This document shows, piece by piece, positions 4,810-9,911 of a DNA stretch of 9,911 nucleotides (position 1 is the first letter of the stretch; every line of letters starts with the position of its first letter). The position numbers and the translations under genes were made by a program. The DNA is taken from assembly GCA_905479545.1 (NCBI GenBank), contig CAJQNE010000448.1, positions 1 through 9,911 on the forward strand, given 5' to 3'. The DNA is from an uncultured Gammaproteobacteria bacterium (GTDB lineage Bacteria > Pseudomonadota > Gammaproteobacteria > CAJQNE01). The notes below the pieces were generated by a model. That model was given only the letters and a program-made list of their open reading frames with translations. It was not told where the DNA came from and made no database searches.

Positions 4810-7095
4810 CTAGAACGGCACGCCAAAGGTGAACTGGAAGCGATCCAGCCGGTCATCCGGCTGGTCGTTAATCGGCACAGCATAACTAAAGCGCATGATA
4901 CCCAGAATAGGTGTTAGCCAATAGAAGCCCACGCCCGCAGAACCGCGTAACTCACTGGAGTCAAAATCGCCTATATCTTCCCAAACGTTACCAACGTCGC
5001 CGAACACAACAAAACGGGTCGACTTGTTATTACTTGCCAGAATGCCCGGCAGAATTAACTCAAACTGCGTGCTATAGCGTGTGCCGCCACCAAATGCCCG
5101 GTTATTAGAATCACGCGGACCCAACGAACCGTCACGGTAGCCCCGAACGGTTTCACTTCCGCCGCCGAATAAGCGCGAGAACGGTGGAATCACAGTGGTG
5201 TCGCCATAGGTCTCAGTAATACCTACGCGGCTGTCAATTTCCAGCGTAAAGCCGGCAGGCAACGTCAGGTAATTGGTTAGACGGTAGTCAACTTCGTAGT
5301 ACTCCAGGTCGAAACCCGGAACAACCGATGACAGCGTCAGCCGATTGAGACTGCCTTTGGTAGCAAATAGCGATCGGTTACGATTGTCGCGAGACAGCGA
5401 AAAATTAGCTTTCAACGCATCGAAGTTAGAACCATTTTCTACTGCAAACTGAGTCACTTCGGTAGAGGTGGATGACGAAGTGAATAGCTCAGTAAGGCGG
5501 TAAGAAAGACCCGCTGATACACGCGTGAATTCGGAGATTGGATAGCCAAATGACAGGCCGCCGCCCAGTGAATTGGTAATGAACGTTGAGCTGTTAATGT
5601 TGGCTGCATCCGACTCCCGGTAGAAGCCGGAAACCGTGCGACTTATGCCGCTCGGGCGAAAATAGGGTTCAGTAAACGAGGCCGAAAACGAGGTGCTTAG
5701 CTCATTACGTGTAGCATCAAACTGTACCCGGTTACCCGCGCCCAACCAGTTACTGTGCGTAACGTTGGCGTTAACCAGGAAACCGGAAGATCCAGAGAAA
5801 CCCACACCGAATTGAATCGCACCGGGCGCCCTTTCGGAAACCTCGAATTCGATATCGACTAAATCAGGCGCACCCGGCACCGGCTCAGTCTTAAAATCAA
5901 CGCCTTCGATGTACGGCAGTCGGGCGACGCGCTGACGCGACCGCTCCAGCGATTCATTAGTAAACAAGCCGCCTTCAAAAACCCGCATTTCGCGACGTAG
6001 TACGTCGTCGTTAGTTTTAGCGTTGCCACGGAATACAATCCGACGGACATAGGTCTGTTTACCGGGCTCGACAAATAATGTTACATCGACGGTAAGCGCG
6101 TCATCATCAATCTTCGGCACCGGGTTAACATTAGTGAACGCGTAACCTTCGCGACCCATACGCCGGGAAATAGCTTCGGTAGCGAATGTAACGGAGGAGC
6201 GTGAAAATACATCGCCTTCACGCAGTGGTACCAAGCGCTCTAACTCGTCTTGAGGGATGCTGTAATCGCCGGCGACATCAACTTTACTTACCCGGTACTG
6301 GTCACCTTCCTCGACGTTAACAGTGATATATACATCGCGCTTGTCATCAGATAATGACACCTGCACGGAATCAATCTGAAAACGCAGGTAGCCGCGATCC
6401 TGATAGAAGCTGGTTAGCTTCTCTAAGTCTGAAGAAAGCTTGAATTGAGAGTACTGATCATTCTTTTTGTAAAACGAGTTCCAACGCGGGGTGCTTAAGT
6501 CGAACTGTTTCAGCAGTACTTTATCCGAGTACAACTCGTTACCAATAATATTGATTTCACGAATTTTAGCGATCGCACCTTCATCAACATTTACCTTAAT
6601 GTCGACTTGGTTCTTGTCGCGTTCGATAACTTCGGTATCAACTTTTACGCCGTAAAAACCGTTAGCGAAATATTGGCGACGCAATTCGAACACCAGCTGC
6701 TCAATAACCGAGCGCTCGAATAATGAACCATTTTCCAAACCGGCTTGCTTTACGCCATCTTCGAGCTGTTCGGTTTTAATTTTTTTGTTGCCATCAAACT
6801 CGATACTAGCAATGGCAGGACGTTCTTCCACACGCAGCACCAACACACCGCCGCGGTTATCCAGCTCGATATTCCGGAAGAAACCGGTTTTATATAACGA
6901 CCGGACTATCTCACGAGACCGGCCGGGTGTTAGCGTTTCGCCTTCTGCAAATGGCAGGTAATTAAGCACCGTTCCGGTAGTGATGCGCTTCAGCCCCTGC
7001 ACTTCAATACGTTGCACCCGAAACGGCTCGAACGCCGTCGCTGTTGCAGATAGCAGCAGGAATAGTGAAATTAGCAGAGTTCGTTTGTTGCGCAT
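4810..7095 (-). CDS. bamA: outer-membrane protein assembly factor BamA
   Basis: BamA is the Omp85-family core of the BAM complex, which folds and inserts beta-barrel proteins into the outer membrane. From the chosen start the precursor has 761 residues. The signal peptide is about 1-21 (MRNKR, a Leu-rich core, then ATA before Phe22). Five POTRA domains follow, at roughly 26-93, 94-175, 176-265, 266-346 and 347-423. The 16-stranded barrel runs from about 425 to the C-terminal FGVPF, which ends in the aromatic residue typical of such proteins. The loop-6 motif is VRGY at 650-653 followed by GPRD, where E. coli has VRGF. The frame stays open upstream to 7311, overlapping the end of rseP. In-frame ATGs at 7119 and 7137 are possible starts, the latter with a distant AGGA. 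The ATG at 7093-7095 is preferred because it gives a normal signal peptide, though its Shine-Dalgarno is weak. Confidence 0.96.
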   Translation of the reverse strand: MRNKRTLLISLFLLLSATATAFEPFRVQRIEVQGLKRITTGTVLNYLPFAEGETLTPGRSREIVRSLYKTGFFRNIELDNRGGVLVLRVEERPAIASIEFDGNKKIKTEQLEDGVKQAGLENGSLFERSVIEQLVFELRRQYFANGFYGVKVDTEVIERDKNQVDIKVNVDEGAIAKIREINIIGNELYSDKVLLKQFDLSTPRWNSFYKKNDQYSQFKLSSDLEKLTSFYQDRGYLRFQIDSVQVSLSDDKRDVYITVNVEEGDQYRVSKVDVAGDYSIPQDELERLVPLREGDVFSRSSVTFATEAISRRMGREGYAFTNVNPVPKIDDDALTVDVTLFVEPGKQTYVRRIVFRGNAKTNDDVLRREMRVFEGGLFTNESLERSRQRVARLPYIEGVDFKTEPVPGAPDLVDIEFEVSERAPGAIQFGVGFSGSSGFLVNANVTHSNWLGAGNRVQFDATRNELSTSFSASFTEPYFRPSGISRTVSGFYRESDAANINSSTFITNSLGGGLSFGYPISEFTRVSAGLSYRLTELFTSSSTSTEVTQFAVENGSNFDALKANFSLSRDNRNRSLFATKGSLNRLTLSSVVPGFDLEYYEVDYRLTNYLTLPAGFTLEIDSRVGITETYGDTTVIPPFSRLFGGGSETVRGYRDGSLGPRDSNNRAFGGGTRYSTQFELILPGILASNNKSTRFVVFGDVGNVWEDIGDFDSSELRGSAGVGFYWLTPILGIMRFSYAVPINDQPDDRLDRFQFTFGVPF

Positions 7096-7240
7096 CAGCC
7101 GTACCGACCCAGTGGCCATGTTTATAATAAATTGCATAAAACCGTTGTTATTCCTGCAGTTCGTCGCTGCCACTAAAGCAACCGACACAAATCCATTGTT
7201 TTCGCTACCGTCACAGCATGCTCCGGCGGCTACATTCGGG

Positions 7241-8650
7241 TTACTGGCCATTCCATGCGCAGCTTTGCATCGCGGCATTGGTCGACTCAGGCACCAAACG
7301 TCGAACGTCATTACTAATCGCTAGCACCATTAAACACAGCACAGCCGCTAGCCCAAAAGCCATAGCAGCCTGTTGTATGCGCGCAGATACAGGTTTACCC
7401 CGAACCACTTCAACAGCGTAAAACATCAGGTGTCCGCCATCGAGCATCGGCACCGGCAACAAGTTGAGCACACCAAGGCTGATACTTACCAGCGCCATAA
7501 AGCTTAAAAACGCCGTAAAACCAATTCGCGCATAGTCTCCGGCGTAATCAGCAATGGTTATCGGCCCGCTCACGTGCCGCAGCGAAATTGTGCCCGTGAC
7601 CATACGCCACATCATGGAAACTGTCAGCCATGCTTTGTCGAAAGTACTGCCTATCGCGGCAGGCACAGCCTCCAACGGCCCCGATTGAATACGGGTACGA
7701 AGCTGTTCACGGCCGGTATATTGAGCGCGAACACCGACCCCCAATTTACCACACTGGCCGCTGACGCCCTGCACCAGTGCTGGCGTTACCGATAACGTTT
7801 GCGGCAAGCCATTGCGAATAATCTCCATCGCCACCGTCTGACCGCCGTATTGCTCAATGATCTGAGTAAACTGCTGCGGGCCGGTGATCACCTTATTAGC
7901 AAAACTAATGACCTGATCACCTAACTGCAATCCTGCTGCAGCGGCTGCCGAACCGAGCACTACCGAACCCACAAATACGTCGCCCTCACCGGGAGGCTCT
8001 ATTCCAAGCCCCCGAAACAGCACACCGGGGTCATCGCCGGCATTCAGCTTGTTCAACGGTAGGGTTACGGTGTCGTTAAATCCGCCGATTCGCTCAACCA
8101 GAAGCTCCGCCGGTTTGCCTTCCACGACTCCGCCTAGCAATTTTTCGTGCAACTGTTGCCAATGGCTAATCGCGATGCCGTTCACCGACTTTATGGTATC
8201 GCCTGCCTGTAGCGATGCCTTCGCCGCCAAACTGTTGGGCGCTGGCTCACCAATTACCGGTTTTAATCCGGTGGTGCCGATGATTAACAGCAGCCAATAC
8301 AGAAACGCCGCCAATATAAGGTTAAAAACCGGCCCGGCCGCAACTATCGCAATGCGTTGCCACACGCTCTTACTATCAAATGCCTGGTCAGCAGGCGCGT
8401 CTATCAGCTCGTCGCCAGCCTGCACGCCATGGCCATACATTTTTACGTAGCCACCCAGCGGAATAGCCGCCAGTTGGTAATTAACGCCATCACGACCGGT
8501 GCGTTGCCATAGTGGTTTGCCGAACCCCACCGAGAACGTGAGAATTTTGACACCGCAACGGCGCGCCACCCAAAAGTGGCCAAATTCGTGAAACGTGACG
8601 AGTACCGCTATGGTAAACGCGAAGGCCAGAATGCTGATCAATAAATCCAT
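7241..8650 (-). CDS. rseP: site-2 protease RseP (regulated intramembrane zinc metalloprotease)
   Basis: RseP is an inner-membrane zinc protease. It cuts the membrane segment of anti-sigma factor RseA after DegS has made the first cut, which frees sigma-E. It also clears leftover signal peptides. The 469-residue protein has the HEFGH zinc motif at 21-25 in its first membrane helix and the second active-site motif NLLPVPMLDGG at 396-406, where Asp404 is the third zinc ligand. Between them are a second membrane segment (about 102-125), two tandem PDZ domains (about 125-205 and 210-295) and GPITIA at 362-367. A last membrane helix spans about 427-446. After NDVRRL, where E. coli RseP stops at a similar motif, there are about 17 extra residues of low hydrophobicity. 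The ATG has an excellent Shine-Dalgarno and lies 16 bp after the dxr stop. Confidence 0.97.
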   Translation of the reverse strand: MDLLISILAFAFTIAVLVTFHEFGHFWVARRCGVKILTFSVGFGKPLWQRTGRDGVNYQLAAIPLGGYVKMYGHGVQAGDELIDAPADQAFDSKSVWQRIAIVAAGPVFNLILAAFLYWLLLIIGTTGLKPVIGEPAPNSLAAKASLQAGDTIKSVNGIAISHWQQLHEKLLGGVVEGKPAELLVERIGGFNDTVTLPLNKLNAGDDPGVLFRGLGIEPPGEGDVFVGSVVLGSAAAAAGLQLGDQVISFANKVITGPQQFTQIIEQYGGQTVAMEIIRNGLPQTLSVTPALVQGVSGQCGKLGVGVRAQYTGREQLRTRIQSGPLEAVPAAIGSTFDKAWLTVSMMWRMVTGTISLRHVSGPITIADYAGDYARIGFTAFLSFMALVSISLGVLNLLPVPMLDGGHLMFYAVEVVRGKPVSARIQQAAMAFGLAAVLCLMVLAISNDVRRLVPESTNAAMQSCAWNGQ

Positions 8651-8660
8651 TTGTCCTCCC
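8651..8660 (-). promoter_or_regulatory. strong ribosome binding site of rseP
   Basis: The minus strand reads GGGAGGACAA directly before the ATG. GGGAGG is close to the full anti-Shine-Dalgarno complement, far better than the sites of dxr, fabZ or lpxB in this cluster. It confirms the rseP start. Confidence 0.8.
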
Positions 8661-8666
8661 TAGCGG

Positions 8667-9875
8667 TTATGCGGCTTGCAGGCCGCGAATTAGTCCATCG
8701 GCGCTAGCGCGAGCTAGCCGGTCGACCTCTTGCAGTTGCCCCCAACTCAGCGAGTCGTCAGCACATTGCTTCTGCACTTCATTCATCGTCGACTCATTAA
8801 CTTTGGCGATGTCGGTAAAGCGCAATGCCCCACTCAAAAATGCTGCCACTGATTGCTCATTAGCCGCATTCAATGCTGCTGGCGCTAAATCACCGGCGGC
8901 TAATGCGTCGTAAGCCAATCTCAAACACGGAAAACGAGTCATATCAGGTTGTTCAAAGTGCAGGCTTGCGACTGCAAATAAGTCCAGCGGTTCCACACCT
9001 GCTGCAATTCGCCCCGGCTCAATTTCACAGCAACCCAGGGCGTGAGCGATCGGAGTCCGCATATCAGGGTTACCCAGCTGAGCCAACACCGAGCCGTCAA
9101 CTGTTTGCACCAGCGAATGAATGACACTCTCCGGGTGAATGACGACCTGAATATCGCTAGCAGGCATATCGAATAACCAGCGCGCTTCAATTAGCTCCAG
9201 CCCCTTGTTCATCATCGTCGCTGAGTCGACGGAAATTTTCTGACCCATGCTCCAGTTGGGATGCGCAACCGCTTCCGCAACGGTGATGTCTTCAAAGGAT
9301 GATAACGCCCGCTGCCGAAAAGGCCCGCCGGACGCAGTAAGTAGTAATTTACTAACCCCGGGTTGCCGCTGGCCCGCAACAGCACCATGTGGCAAGCATT
9401 GGAAAATAGCATTGTGCTCGCTATCAATAGGTAACAAAACCCCACCACCGTCCGCGACCGCCTGCATAAACAGCTTGCCGCCCAGCACCAAAGCTTCCTT
9501 ATTCGCCAGCAGTAACTTCTTGCCGGCACGGGCGGCTGCCAAAGCAGCAGGCATTCCGGCAGCACCGACAATGGCGGCCATCACAACATCAGTCTCCGGC
9601 AAGCTGGCAATATCGACCAATGCCTGCTCACCCACGGCGATTTCCAGCAACGGCGCGGCACCGGCACCGAGTAAGTCACGTAATTGTTTAGCAGCTGTAT
9701 CGCTGCCAACCACTACACAACGCGGTCGATGCACCCGGCACTGCTCGGCGAGCAGTTTGACATTACTAAACCCACTCAGGGCAATCACTGTGAATTTATC
9801 CGGATGGCGGGCGGCAACATCCAACGTGCTAACGCCGATGGACCCCGTGGCTCCGAGTACGGTAAGAGACTGCAT
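8667..9875 (-). CDS. dxr: 1-deoxy-D-xylulose 5-phosphate reductoisomerase Dxr (IspC)
   Basis: Dxr rearranges and reduces 1-deoxy-D-xylulose 5-phosphate to 2-C-methyl-D-erythritol 4-phosphate using NADPH and a divalent metal. This is the committed step of the MEP isoprenoid pathway and the target of fosmidomycin. The 402-residue cytosolic protein is full length. GATGSIG at 8-14 is the NADPH-binding loop, and NKEALV at 125-130 closes the cofactor domain. Asp151 and Glu153 in PIDSEHN, with Glu227 in NKGLELIEARWLF, are the metal ligands (E. coli Asp150, Glu152, Glu231). SGGPFR (182-187) and HPNWSMG (205-211) form the substrate pocket and flexible loop. The start aligns with the short N-terminus usual for the family. 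No strong Shine-Dalgarno precedes it, which suggests coupling to a gene beyond the right edge, normally cdsA. Confidence 0.98.
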   Translation of the reverse strand: MQSLTVLGATGSIGVSTLDVAARHPDKFTVIALSGFSNVKLLAEQCRVHRPRCVVVGSDTAAKQLRDLLGAGAAPLLEIAVGEQALVDIASLPETDVVMAAIVGAAGMPAALAAARAGKKLLLANKEALVLGGKLFMQAVADGGGVLLPIDSEHNAIFQCLPHGAVAGQRQPGVSKLLLTASGGPFRQRALSSFEDITVAEAVAHPNWSMGQKISVDSATMMNKGLELIEARWLFDMPASDIQVVIHPESVIHSLVQTVDGSVLAQLGNPDMRTPIAHALGCCEIEPGRIAAGVEPLDLFAVASLHFEQPDMTRFPCLRLAYDALAAGDLAPAALNAANEQSVAAFLSGALRFTDIAKVNESTMNEVQKQCADDSLSWGQLQEVDRLARASADGLIRGLQAA

Positions 9876-9911
9876 CAGTAGGGTTAATTCAATCTACGCC
9901 AGCAGGCGTGA

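Noticed and set aside
7096..7311. Longer BamA beginning at the ATG at 7309-7311
   Set aside because: It overlaps the end of rseP and would put 72 unrelated residues before a clean signal peptide.
9876..9911. C-terminal end of cdsA upstream of dxr
   Set aside because: cdsA is expected here by gene order, but all three minus-strand frames reach a stop within this stretch and fewer than ten codons are visible, so none can be chosen.

Overview
The window is almost entirely a conserved envelope-biogenesis cluster of a Gram-negative gammaproteobacterium. All of these genes lie on the minus strand, so transcription runs from the right edge to the left. In transcription order they are dxr (8667-9875), rseP (7241-8650), bamA (4810-7095), skp/ompH (4186-4686), lpxD (3122-4162), fabZ (2646-3113), lpxA (1817-2596) and lpxB (651-1781). 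The gene order is the usual gammaproteobacterial one. LpxA has Met at position 169, as in Pseudomonas, which with the moderate GC content (judged by eye) fits a Pseudomonadales/Cellvibrionales-type organism. The exact genus cannot be told from the sequence.

The genes form a functional set. Dxr makes MEP for isoprenoids, which feed undecaprenyl carriers and quinones. RseP is the site-2 protease that releases sigma-E under envelope stress. BamA inserts outer-membrane proteins and Skp carries them across the periplasm. LpxA, LpxD and LpxB perform three of the early steps of lipid A synthesis, and FabZ balances the 3-hydroxyacyl-ACP pool shared by lipid A and phospholipids. Spacings are short (8-49 bp) from skp to lpxB and between dxr and rseP. 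Larger gaps lie before bamA (145 bp) and before skp (123 bp). The gap before skp holds a good sigma-E-like promoter, then a GC-rich hairpin, a strong Shine-Dalgarno and a TTG start, so the skp-lpx part probably has its own stress-responsive promoter.

The left 650 bp is different. Downstream of lpxB, where rnhB sits in E. coli, there is instead one AT-richer unrecognised gene for a small exported protein (143-523). It has a possible promoter of its own. A bulged 22-bp inverted repeat overlaps its 3' end, and the 10-bp word GCAAGTTAGG (minus strand) occurs at both boundaries, one copy covering the lpxB stop codon. This looks like a small accessory insertion, possibly cassette-like, but the evidence is weak. 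The first 56 bp may be the tail of a convergent plus-strand gene.

No tRNA, rRNA, CRISPR array, transposase or strong intrinsic terminator was seen. I see no new multi-gene system. The points most worth following are the sigma-E-like promoter, the LpxA chain-length residue and the small accessory segment after lpxB.
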